From contig JAIPCS010000045.1 in NCBI GenBank assembly GCA_021738105.1, positions 1 through 18,366 of the forward strand: DNA of 18,366 nucleotides, written 5' to 3'. Below are positions 7,398 to 14,668 of this stretch, in pieces. A model generated the notes under the pieces. That model had not been told where the DNA came from, made no database searches, and saw only the letters and a program-made list of their open reading frames with translations. Positions within the stretch are counted from its first letter, which is position 1. Every line of letters begins with the position of its first letter. The translations under genes and the position numbers were made by a program. The DNA is from Sulfuritalea sp. (lineage in GTDB: Bacteria > Pseudomonadota > Gammaproteobacteria > Burkholderiales > Rhodocyclaceae).

Positions 7398-8505
7398 ACG
7401 TCATGCTTTCGTCCTCATGCTGGCCGCGCTGTTGACTGGCGCGCTGGCCGGGTGCGGCAACATCGCCTACTACGCTCAGGCCGTGGGCGGGCACTTGGAG
7501 GTGATGCGGGCCGCGCAGCAGATCGACAAGATCGTGCGGGATCCGGCCATCGTTCCGGGGCTCAAGAAACAATTGACGGAGGTAGAACAGATACGTGATT
7601 TCGCCAGTGGCGAACTGGGTTTGCCCGACAACGACAGTTATCGCAGCTATGCCGACCTCGGTCGCCCCTTTGTGGTGTGGAACGTCTTCGCCGCGCCCGA
7701 ATTCTCGCTGGAAGCCAAACGCTGGTGCATGCTGCTGGTCGGTTGCGTGAACTACCGCGGCTACTACGCCAGAGAAGATGCGGAGCGCGTCGCGGCGGAG
7801 TTGCGCAAGGAAGGCTATGACATCTATGTCGGAGGCGTTGCCGCCTACTCGACCCTCGGCTGGTTCGCGGACCCGGTGCTCAACACTTTCATGGTCCGGG
7901 GCAAGCTGGAAGTCGCGCGCGTCCTGTTCCATGAGCTGGCGCACCAGATTGTTTTCGTCAAGGGCGATACCTCCTTCAACGAGTCCTTTGCCACGGCGGT
8001 CGAGAACGAAGGTCTGCGGCGCTGGACGGCCGCTCAAGCCGCCACCGGGTTGCGTGCCGTTTTCGAGACGAACCGGATACGCAAAACCGCCATTGCCGGG
8101 CTGTTGCGCGACTACCGCAAGAAGTTTCAGGCGCTTTATGCGATCGAGCGCGATGCCGATCAGCAACGTCGCGCCAAGGCTGAATTGTTCGATGCACTGC
8201 GGCACGACTATGCAGCACTGAAGGCAAGCTGGGGAGGCTACGCCGGCTACGACAGGATATTCGGCGCTGACCTCAACAACGCCAGGCTGGTGTCCTTCTC
8301 GCTCTACACCAAGTGGCTAGCGGCTTTCGACGTCATCCTCGAGCAGGAGCAGCGGGACCTGCCACGCTTCTACCGGCGCGTGACCGAACTGGCGGCGCAG
8401 GACACGAAAGCACGTCATGCTGCGCTGATCCGGCTGCTGCCTGCCTCGATCGATGGCGGCATGGCAAGCACTTGCCTCGCTGCCGGCACCCTGGAGGTTT
8501 GCTGA
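7384..8505 (+). CDS. Putative aminopeptidase lipoprotein (COG4324-like zinc peptidase)
   Basis: The product is 373 residues from the ATG at 7384, chosen because it gives a clean lipoprotein signal: MMRSRR, a hydrophobic core, and the lipobox LAGC with Cys24. A longer in-frame start at 7321 would bury this signal. The mature protein carries a zinc-peptidase HExxH motif, HELAH at 183-187 within VLFHELAHQIVFVKGDTSFN, and a following FNESFAT where Glu200 is a likely third ligand. This matches the 'predicted aminopeptidase' family (COG4324), whose members are anchored lipoproteins of about this length; true substrates are not established. It is probably held at the periplasmic membrane face. The start overlaps the end of the hydrolase gene by 14 bp, so the two are likely co-expressed. 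Confidence 0.85.
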   Translation: MMRSRRHAFVLMLAALLTGALAGCGNIAYYAQAVGGHLEVMRAAQQIDKIVRDPAIVPGLKKQLTEVEQIRDFASGELGLPDNDSYRSYADLGRPFVVWNVFAAPEFSLEAKRWCMLLVGCVNYRGYYAREDAERVAAELRKEGYDIYVGGVAAYSTLGWFADPVLNTFMVRGKLEVARVLFHELAHQIVFVKGDTSFNESFATAVENEGLRRWTAAQAATGLRAVFETNRIRKTAIAGLLRDYRKKFQALYAIERDADQQRRAKAELFDALRHDYAALKASWGGYAGYDRIFGADLNNARLVSFSLYTKWLAAFDVILEQEQRDLPRFYRRVTELAAQDTKARHAALIRLLPASIDGGMASTCLAAGTLEVC

Positions 8506-8626
8506 AGCCCGAGGACGCGGGGCCGACGAATTACAGCAGCTGTTCCCGGTTGCCGGGCCGGCCCAAGGCTTGAATCCGCACATATCGCCCGCATCTAAGC
8601 AGCAAGCCGACGACGGAGCTATCGCC

Positions 8627-8860
8627 ATGAATGTCCTGTTCAACAACCCATTGCTTTATGTGATCGATTATCCGGGACATGACGCCCTGGAGATTCTGGA
8701 CAAGCGCCATGGTCGGATGGGATTGTTGCGTGGCGCAACGGCCGACCGCATGCGAGGCGAATTCGAACACTTCCTGACGCAAGAACACGATCAGGAAGAA
8801 TTCGAAGATTTCATTGATTCCTACAAGGCCATTCTCGATCATCCGGTATCGCGTCACTGA
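8627..8860 (+). CDS. Small conserved protein, DUF3567-like
   Basis: The ATG at 8627 is chosen over a longer in-frame ORF because GGAG lies 8 bp upstream and the product then begins MNVLFNNPLLYVIDYP. It is a 77-residue acidic protein without membrane segments. The pattern (an N-terminal 'M-x-x-x-F/Y-N', a central EILDK, and a C-terminal acidic helix ending DHPVSRH) resembles the DUF3567 small proteins of Betaproteobacteria, whose function is unknown. It lies 121 bp after the peptidase gene and converges on the minus-strand pair to its right. The family match is from memory of the pattern and is moderate. Confidence 0.65.
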   Translation: MNVLFNNPLLYVIDYPGHDALEILDKRHGRMGLLRGATADRMRGEFEHFLTQEHDQEEFEDFIDSYKAILDHPVSRH

Positions 8861-8925
8861 TACCTGTCCGACAACTCCCGAAAAACAATCACGACGGTCT
8901 GTTGACTCCGGACGATGAGCTGCCG

Positions 8926-8938
8926 ACGCCATTGGCGT
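8926..8938. other. Short palindrome between convergent genes
   Basis: ACGCCA-T-TGGCGT is an exact 6+6 bp inverted repeat about midway between the plus-strand gene ending at 8860 and the minus-strand gene ending at 8972. With only one central base, a real hairpin would have to use ACGC/GCGT with a five-base loop. A weak bidirectional end or a protein site are both possible. Confidence 0.25.
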
Positions 8939-8971
8939 GGGGCGGTGTTCGGCGTGTGCTGATCGCGCCGG

Positions 8972-9175
8972 TCAGTTCGGGATTGTCATAGCGGCGGCGA
9001 TGATCGCGGCGACCAGCAATGCCAGGGGGGCGCCGAGTCTGGGCTTTCTATCCTTGACGACGCCACGAACTTTCTCGGCTTTATCGCCAATCCCTTTGAT
9101 GCGCACATAGAGTTCGCTGATGCAGCCTGCAATAAAGATCAGCGCAACATAGAAAATGACGGTGCGGGGGTTCAT
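8972..9175 (-). CDS. Small two-helix inner-membrane protein
   Basis: This 67-residue protein has two hydrophobic segments (about residues 5-24 and 49-65) joined by a basic loop (KGIGDKAEKVRGVVKDRK), giving a helical hairpin with a probably cytoplasmic loop. AGGA lies 6 bp upstream of the ATG. The start overlaps the stop of the preceding minus-strand gene by 4 bp (ATGA), so translation is probably coupled. I recognise no family; a role alongside its FlbD-like partner is likely from the overlap alone. Confidence 0.65.
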   Translation of the reverse strand: MNPRTVIFYVALIFIAGCISELYVRIKGIGDKAEKVRGVVKDRKPRLGAPLALLVAAIIAAAMTIPN

Positions 9176-9372
9176 GTGCCGTCCTGAACAACACCGCCCA
9201 GCGCCTTTTCCACGGCCTCCAGTCCGCCCGTAACGTCAACGGTCTGATCGAGTCCGAAATGGATCTTGGTGAATTCCTCTTCCAGAGATATCAAATAATT
9301 CACGCGGAGTGGATTCACTTTAATCAGCGTTTTTCCATCGTGCGTGACGAGAGTGACAAGTTTGAGGCTCAT
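9172..9372 (-). CDS. Small protein resembling FlbD
   Basis: The 66-residue product starts at an ATG with an excellent ribosome site (AAGGAG at 9379-9384, 6 bp spacing). Its pattern, LVTLVTHDGKTLIKVNP then a strand pair LEEEFTKIHFG and a final amphipathic helix LEAVEKAL, resembles FlbD, a 60-80-residue protein usually found in flagellar operons ('I-x-L-T-x-x-D-G-x-x-x-x-x-N-P ... T-x-I-x-F ... V-x-E'). No flagellar gene is in this window, so the link may be only structural. It is translationally coupled to the two-helix membrane protein gene. Confidence 0.6.
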   Translation of the reverse strand: MSLKLVTLVTHDGKTLIKVNPLRVNYLISLEEEFTKIHFGLDQTVDVTGGLEAVEKALGGVVQDGT

Positions 9373-9505
9373 TGGATTCTCCTTGGGCGACGGGCCGGCA
9401 ATCCGAAAGCGATGCAGTCCATTTCACAGGCTACGCTGCACGACCCGAATCCTTTGTGCGATATCGCACAGAAGCGGCACGTCGTGAGTCTGCAGCGGCT
9501 ATCGT

Positions 9506-9904
9506 TTGCGAAGTGCGGGCCCGGACCGGAAGGGAACTCGCGATCGCCATCTGGACAACGAACTCAACCTCGGACTCGGACTCAACTACGAGGTGCACAA
9601 TGACGCGCGGGGCTTGGCAACACTGGAGACTGGATTTTTCAGGGACTCGGGGCGCAACTGGGCAAGGTTCGCCGGTGCTGGCTACCAGTTCAAACTCGGC
9701 AGGAACTGGAGGCTGGGCGCTGATCTGCTGGCCATTAACAGCAAGACCTACAACAATGGCCGCAGCTTTTTGGCACCGATTCCGCACCTCACCTATGATT
9801 TCGGCCCGGTGAAACTGAACGCGATATACGTCCCGCGAGTTCGGGAGTTCAATCAGTTTTCCGTTTTCGGCTTCTATTTCACGGTCCCCATGGGGGTGTG
9901 GTGA
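9506..9904 (+). pseudogene. Outer-membrane beta-barrel protein, 5'-truncated
   Basis: The frame ends with alternating hydrophobic/polar strands rich in aromatic residues: ELNLGLGLNYEV, FAGAGYQFKLG, WRLGADLLAI, PIPHLTYDFG, VKLNAIYVP and VFGFYFTVPMGVW, finishing in Trp as outer-membrane proteins often do. This fits a small eight-strand-like barrel of about 130-160 residues. No signal peptide is encoded at the 5' end: the frame opens at a TTG (9506), and the next codons read RSAGPDRKGTRDRHLDN before the first strand. Neither other plus-strand frame between 9376 and 9505 holds a hydrophobic leader. The protein could not be exported as it stands, so the gene is probably missing its start through deletion. 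A PagP-like or YfaZ-like role was considered but cannot be supported. Confidence 0.6.
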
Positions 9905-9933
9905 GCACACCCCGCGACTCGCTCCAAACCGGC

Positions 9934-9987
9934 TTGTCACACTTGTATGTGCGCCAGCGCACAGAGTGACAAACGATCAATTGTCAC
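9934..9987. promoter_or_regulatory. Nested inverted repeats upstream of the signalling operon
   Basis: Three copies of one 7-bp word occur in alternating orientation: TTGTCAC (9934-9940), GTGACAA (9966-9972) and TTGTCAC (9981-9987). Between the first two lies a second perfect inverted repeat, TGTGCGC-CA-GCGCACA (9948-9963). The first pair and the inner repeat can fold as a stacked hairpin; the second and third words form another pair around 8 bp. There is no T-run, so a plain terminator is unlikely. The position, 30 bp after the barrel remnant and about 170 bp before the hybrid kinase start, suits an operator or regulatory RNA structure. No consensus promoter is clear. Confidence 0.5.
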
Positions 9988-10157
9988 CATTGTTCAACAG
10001 GCCAAAGACTTCACTTCCCGACTCAAAACCGACGCACCGCCACCTGCATACATGAACGGGCGTATTTTGTGCGGTATGAGCGTATAAGTGCTTGAGTACT
10101 TTGGAACTTGCGGTCGTGCGACCCGCCAAACCAATTCGCGCCCAAGTGAGGTTGTCC

Positions 10158-13100
10158 ATGTCCGCAACGATTTTGAAACCGCCATCAGCTACAACGACGC
10201 TGGCAAGGCGCGGGGCGCAGGGTGAGATTTTCGCAAATCATGATCGCAAGCTTGTTGCCGGGTTTGCAACTGCGGTGCTGCTGGCCGTGCTGGTACTGGC
10301 TGCGTCGTTCTGGAGTTTCAGGCAGTTCGATGAAGCCGCTGCGGTGCGGCTGCATACCTACACTGTATTGAACAGGGCGGGCGATTTGATGTCTGCGCTG
10401 GTCAATGCCGAGTCCGGCCAGCGCGGCTATTTGCTGACGGGTGACGAAGGCATTCTGGCACCGTATCTGGCGGTGCGCGACCGGGTGTCCGGCTCACTGA
10501 AAGAACTGCGAACCATCACCTTGCTCGAAGCGGCCCAGAAACACATGGACGCCATGGTGCCCTTGCTGGACGCCATACTGGTGAATCTCGCGCACGGCGT
10601 CGAACTGCGTCGAAAAGGTGACCTGCCCATCGCATTGGCGATTGTTCGCAGCGGTCAGGGCACGCGCTTGATGGACGAAATCCGTGTCGAAATGGCGAGC
10701 ATCGTTGAACTGGAAGAAGGCCTTCTGGTACAACGCGAAGTCGAGTTCCAGGCGACCATGCGCCAATTGTTTGGCGTCATCATTTTTACCAGTGTCCTTG
10801 CGCTGCTGGCGACGCTGTCCTTCGTCTACTTCTTCTTTCGGGAAAAGCAGCAGCGACACAAGAATGCCGTCCATTTCGAAACGGCGCATCTGCTCGAAGC
10901 ACAGCAAAAAACCAGTACTCAATTGGCGTGGGCCAACATTACCCTGCGCGACCGAGAGGAACGGCTCGCCGTGACGCTCAACTCGATCGACGATGCGGTG
11001 ATCGCAACCGATGCCGAGGCGAAGGTGGTGGATCTGAATCCCGTTGCCGAACAGCTCACCGGTTGGACACAGGCCGAGGCTGCCGGTCTTCCGGTACATG
11101 AGGTTTTCAAGATCATCAGTCAGGAAACCCGCCAACCCGCCATCGTTCCTGTCGTGGCGACCCTGGCAAATGGAACGATTCAGGGCATGGCCAACCACAA
11201 TGTGCTCATTGCACGCGATGGCAGCGAGCGCGCGATCGCCGACAGTTGCGCGCCGATTCGCGACCGTAACGACCGGGTGGCCGGCGCCGTGCTGGTGTTT
11301 CGCGATGTCAGCAAGGAATATGCCGTACAGCAAGCCTTGCGCGACAGTGCCGCACTGGTCGAGACCATACTCAATACCGTGGTCGATGGCATCGTCACCA
11401 TCCACGCCAGTGGCGGCATGGTCGAGACCATGAATCCGTCCGCCGAGCGCATGTTCGGCTATACCACCGCAGAGCTGGCCGGGAAAGACCTCAGCCTGCT
11501 GATCCCTGAACTGAATCGTGACCAGCGCGAGGTTTCCCTCGAGTACTACAGCCCGAGTGACGAGGCGCGTGCCAACGGCCTTGGCCGCGAGGTTGTCGGC
11601 CGCCGCAAGAATGGCAGCGTGTTCCCACTGGAGATCGCGGTAAGCGAAATGCGGCTGGGCGGTCAGCGCTACTTCACCGGAATCCTGAGGGACATCAGCA
11701 CACGCAAACAGGCTGAAGATGCACTTCTCAAGGCCGGTGCTTTGCAGAACGCAATTTTCAACAGCGCAAATTTCTCCAGCATCGCCACCGACGCCAATGG
11801 CGTCATACAGATTTTCAACGTCGGCGCCGAACGCATGCTGGGCTATACGGCCGCGGATGTCATGAACAAAATCACCCCGGCCGACATTTCCGATCCGCAG
11901 GAAGTCATCGCGCGCGCCAAGGAACTCAGCGCGGAGCTCGACACACCGATTGCGCCGGGCTTCGAAGCCCTGGTGTTCAAGGCCTCGCGCGGCATCGAGG
12001 ACATCTACGAGCTGACCTACATCCGCAAGGACGGCAGCCGCTTCCCCGCCGTCGTCTCGGTCACCGCCCTGCGCGACGCGCAGAACGCCATCATCGGCTA
12101 TCTGCTGATCGGCACCGACAACACGGCACGCAAACAGGCTGAAGAAGCATTGATCAAGGCCGGTGCCTTACAGAGCGCAATTTTCAACAGTGCGAACTTC
12201 TCCAGCATCGCCACCGATGCCAACGGCGTCATCCAGATTTTCAACGTCGGCGCCGAACGCATGCTGGGCTATACGGCCGCTGATGTCATGAACAAGATCA
12301 CCCCGGCCGACATTTCCGATCCGCAGGAGGTCATCGCGCGTGCCGCGGCCCTCAGCGACGAACTTGAAACCCCGATCACGCCGGGCTTCGAGGCTTTGGT
12401 GTTCAAGGCCTCGCGTGGCATTGAGGACATCTACGAGCTGACCTACATCCGCAAGGACGGCAGCCGCTTCCCGGCCGTCGTCTCTGTTACCGCGCTGCGC
12501 GATGACCAGGACGCCATCATCGGCTACCTGCTGATCGGCACCGACAACACGGCGCGAATACAGGTCGAAGCTGAACGAACCCGGCTCGATCAGGCGCTGC
12601 AGGACCGCAACGTTGAACTCGAAAGCGCCCGCTTTGTCGCGGAAAGAGCCAATCTGGCGAAGTCGGATTTTCTCTCCAGCATGAGCCATGAATTGCGCAC
12701 GCCGCTCAACGCCATCCTTGGCTTCGCCCAGGTCATGGAAACCGGCGTGCCGCCACCGACGCACTCCCAGCAGCGCAATCTCGAGCAGATTCTCAAGGCC
12801 GGCTGGTACCTGCTGGATCTGATCAACGAAATTCTCGATCTGGCATTGATCGAGTCAGGCCGGGCGACACTGTCACATGAACCGGTTTCGCTGGTCGAGG
12901 TGATGCTCGAGTGCCGGGCCATGGTCGAGCCGCAGGCGAACAGGCGTGGCATCGGCATGAGCTTTCCGAAATTCGAGCTGCCCTGCTTTGTCAGCGCCGA
13001 CCGGACCCGGGTCAAGCAGGTTCTGATCAACCTGCTCAACAACGCCATCAAGTACAACCTGCCGCAGGGCACGGTCGCGGTCGAATACAAGCTGATTCTG

Positions 13101-13817
13101 CCCAATGCGATTCGCGTCAGCGTACGCGATACCGGTGTCGGACTTGACGCAGAACAGTTGGCGCAACTTTTCCAGCCCTTCAACCGTCTCGGCAAGGAGT
13201 CCGGCGTGGAAGAAGGTACCGGCATCGGCCTGGTGGTGACCAAGCGCCTGGTGGAGCTGATGGGCGGCACCATAGGAGTCGATAGCGCGGTCGGCAAGGG
13301 CAGTGTGTTCTGGTTCGAATTGAGCCTGACCACGGCGCCGCTGCTCTCGGTTGAAGAAGCCGACTATGACGTGCTGATGCGACCGAAAATGCCCGACGGC
13401 GCACCCTTGCGCACCGTACTGTATGTGGAGGACAATCCGGCAAATCTGGAGTTGGTCGAACTGCTCATCGCGCGCCGCCCCGACCTGCACATGATCTCGG
13501 CGGCAGACGGCAATCTCGGCGTCGAATTCGCCCGCACCTATCTGCCCGAGGTCATCCTGATGGACATCAATCTGCCCGGCATCAGCGGACTCGAAGCCAT
13601 GCAGATATTGCTCGCAGACCCGATTACGGCGCATATTCCAATCATCGCACTGAGCGCCAACGCGGTGCCGCGCGATATCGAGAAAGCGCTGCAGGCAGGA
13701 TTTTTCAACTATCTCACCAAACCGATCAAGGTCAACCAATTCATGGATGCGCTCGATGCGGCGCTGACAATTTCGCACATCGCACCGGCTGACATCGCCA
13801 CACGGGAGCCCGTATGA
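10158..13817 (+). CDS. CHASE3/PAS hybrid sensor histidine kinase with receiver domain
   Basis: This 1219-residue membrane kinase starts at 10158, chosen for GAGG 6 bp upstream. Domains in order are: transmembrane helix 1 (about 32-52); a periplasmic CHASE3 sensor (about 55-200, with AESGQRGYLLTGDE); transmembrane helix 2 (205-227); PAS1 (266-385); PAS2 (396-514); and PAS3 and PAS4 (527-655, 669-797), which are near-identical. The HisKA domain has phospho-acceptor His844 in SHELRTPL. The HATPase part shows N962 (N-box), DTGVG (991-995) and GTGIGL (1020-1025). A receiver domain (1085-1205) has acid pair E1091/D1092, phospho-acceptor Asp1136 in LMDINLPG, and Lys1188. All catalytic residues are present, so it should autophosphorylate and pass phosphate to its own receiver. 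No Hpt domain is attached. The stop overlaps the next gene by 4 bp (ATGA). Confidence 0.93.
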   Translation: MSATILKPPSATTTLARRGAQGEIFANHDRKLVAGFATAVLLAVLVLAASFWSFRQFDEAAAVRLHTYTVLNRAGDLMSALVNAESGQRGYLLTGDEGILAPYLAVRDRVSGSLKELRTITLLEAAQKHMDAMVPLLDAILVNLAHGVELRRKGDLPIALAIVRSGQGTRLMDEIRVEMASIVELEEGLLVQREVEFQATMRQLFGVIIFTSVLALLATLSFVYFFFREKQQRHKNAVHFETAHLLEAQQKTSTQLAWANITLRDREERLAVTLNSIDDAVIATDAEAKVVDLNPVAEQLTGWTQAEAAGLPVHEVFKIISQETRQPAIVPVVATLANGTIQGMANHNVLIARDGSERAIADSCAPIRDRNDRVAGAVLVFRDVSKEYAVQQALRDSAALVETILNTVVDGIVTIHASGGMVETMNPSAERMFGYTTAELAGKDLSLLIPELNRDQREVSLEYYSPSDEARANGLGREVVGRRKNGSVFPLEIAVSEMRLGGQRYFTGILRDISTRKQAEDALLKAGALQNAIFNSANFSSIATDANGVIQIFNVGAERMLGYTAADVMNKITPADISDPQEVIARAKELSAELDTPIAPGFEALVFKASRGIEDIYELTYIRKDGSRFPAVVSVTALRDAQNAIIGYLLIGTDNTARKQAEEALIKAGALQSAIFNSANFSSIATDANGVIQIFNVGAERMLGYTAADVMNKITPADISDPQEVIARAAALSDELETPITPGFEALVFKASRGIEDIYELTYIRKDGSRFPAVVSVTALRDDQDAIIGYLLIGTDNTARIQVEAERTRLDQALQDRNVELESARFVAERANLAKSDFLSSMSHELRTPLNAILGFAQVMETGVPPPTHSQQRNLEQILKAGWYLLDLINEILDLALIESGRATLSHEPVSLVEVMLECRAMVEPQANRRGIGMSFPKFELPCFVSADRTRVKQVLINLLNNAIKYNLPQGTVAVEYKLILPNAIRVSVRDTGVGLDAEQLAQLFQPFNRLGKESGVEEGTGIGLVVTKRLVELMGGTIGVDSAVGKGSVFWFELSLTTAPLLSVEEADYDVLMRPKMPDGAPLRTVLYVEDNPANLELVELLIARRPDLHMISAADGNLGVEFARTYLPEVILMDINLPGISGLEAMQILLADPITAHIPIIALSANAVPRDIEKALQAGFFNYLTKPIKVNQFMDALDAALTISHIAPADIATREPV
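11703..12554 (+). repeat. Tandem in-frame duplication of a PAS module (2 x 426 bp)
   Basis: Two adjacent 142-codon units (11703-12128 and 12129-12554) each run from RKQAE through KAGALQ, NVGAERMLGYTAADV and GFEALVFKASRGIEDI to IGYLLIGTDNTA. They differ at roughly ten residues, mostly in the KELSAELDTPIA stretch and at AQN/DQD. Many base differences elsewhere are silent, for example in the AFNSANFSS and GRFPAVVS regions. The unit is a whole PAS domain plus its linker helix, so the duplication keeps the coiled-coil register. The silent changes show the copy is not brand new and suggest selection or gene conversion keeps the proteins alike. Confidence 0.92.
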
Positions 13818-14668
13818 AACTCTCCGATTCGGATATTCTCAATGCCAGCATCCTGATCGTCGATGATCAGGAAACCAATATCACTCTGCTTGAGCGCTTG
13901 CTGACTGAAGCCGGCTATACCTCCGTGATGTCGACCATGAACCCGGAGGAGGTCTGCGCGCTGCATCACAAGCATTGCTACGATCTGATCCTGCTCGATC
14001 TGCAGATGCCGGTGATGGATGGCTTCCAGGTCATGGAAGCACTCAAGACCAGCGCCACCGACAGCTATCTTCCGGTACTGGTGATCACCGCCCAGCCCGG
14101 CCACAAGCTGCGTGCCCTGCTGGCCGGCGCCCGGGATTTTGTCAGCAAGCCCTTCGACCTGGTCGAGGTCAGGACGCGCATCCACAACATGCTGGAAGTG
14201 CGGCTGCTCTACAAGAAGCTGGAGAACTACAACAGGGAACTGGAACAGACGGTGCAGGAACGCACCGCCGAACTGCGTGAAAGCGAAGCCCGCTATCGCA
14301 GCCTGACCGAACTCGCCTCCGACTGGTACTGGGAGCAGGATGAGGACGGCAACTTTACCAAGATCTCCGGCCCGGTTCTTGAAATGCTCGGCATCCAGGT
14401 CAGCCCCCTGCAGGGCGGCGCAAGTGATGTTGCCGACGTAAGTACGGCCGGCTGGAACGAAACAGAACGGGCGGCATTGAAGGCCGCCATCGCCGCGCGC
14501 GAGCCCTTTCTCGATCTGGTTTTCAGCCGCAGCAATCCCAACGGCACACAACAAAAGTTTCAGGTCAGTGGTGAGCCGATGTTCAACAAGTCCCTGCGTT
14601 TCATCGGCTACCGCGGCATCGGCATAGAACTCACCACCACGGCAGGCAATGATGTCAACAACGCCTAA
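13814..14668 (+). CDS. Response regulator: receiver plus coiled coil plus PAS, no output domain
   Basis: The 284-residue cytoplasmic protein has a complete receiver domain (about 11-128): acid pair D17/D18, phospho-acceptor Asp62 in LLDLQMPVMDG, Thr92 and Lys112 in SKPFD. A coiled coil (about 130-160, LLYKKLENYNRELEQTVQER) leads to one PAS domain (about 160-275, RYRSLTELASDWYWEQDEDGN). It lacks a DNA-binding, GGDEF, EAL or kinase domain, so it probably acts through protein contacts or as a phosphate/ligand-sensing adaptor. GGGAG lies 5 bp before the ATG, which overlaps the kinase stop, so it is the obvious partner of that kinase. Its 3' end overlaps the Crp/Fnr gene by 20 bp. The stop is normal, so the missing output domain does not look like a simple frameshift. 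Confidence 0.88.
   Translation: MKLSDSDILNASILIVDDQETNITLLERLLTEAGYTSVMSTMNPEEVCALHHKHCYDLILLDLQMPVMDGFQVMEALKTSATDSYLPVLVITAQPGHKLRALLAGARDFVSKPFDLVEVRTRIHNMLEVRLLYKKLENYNRELEQTVQERTAELRESEARYRSLTELASDWYWEQDEDGNFTKISGPVLEMLGIQVSPLQGGASDVADVSTAGWNETERAALKAAIAAREPFLDLVFSRSNPNGTQQKFQVSGEPMFNKSLRFIGYRGIGIELTTTAGNDVNNA

Noticed and set aside
7141..8205. Long antisense frame opposite the hydrolase and peptidase genes
   Set aside because: It mirrors codon bias of the plus-strand genes, which carry clear catalytic motifs; no protein family is recognisable.
10060..10090. A TATAAG/TATGAG promoter-like sequence before the hybrid kinase
   Set aside because: No -35 element at suitable spacing could be matched, so it was not annotated.
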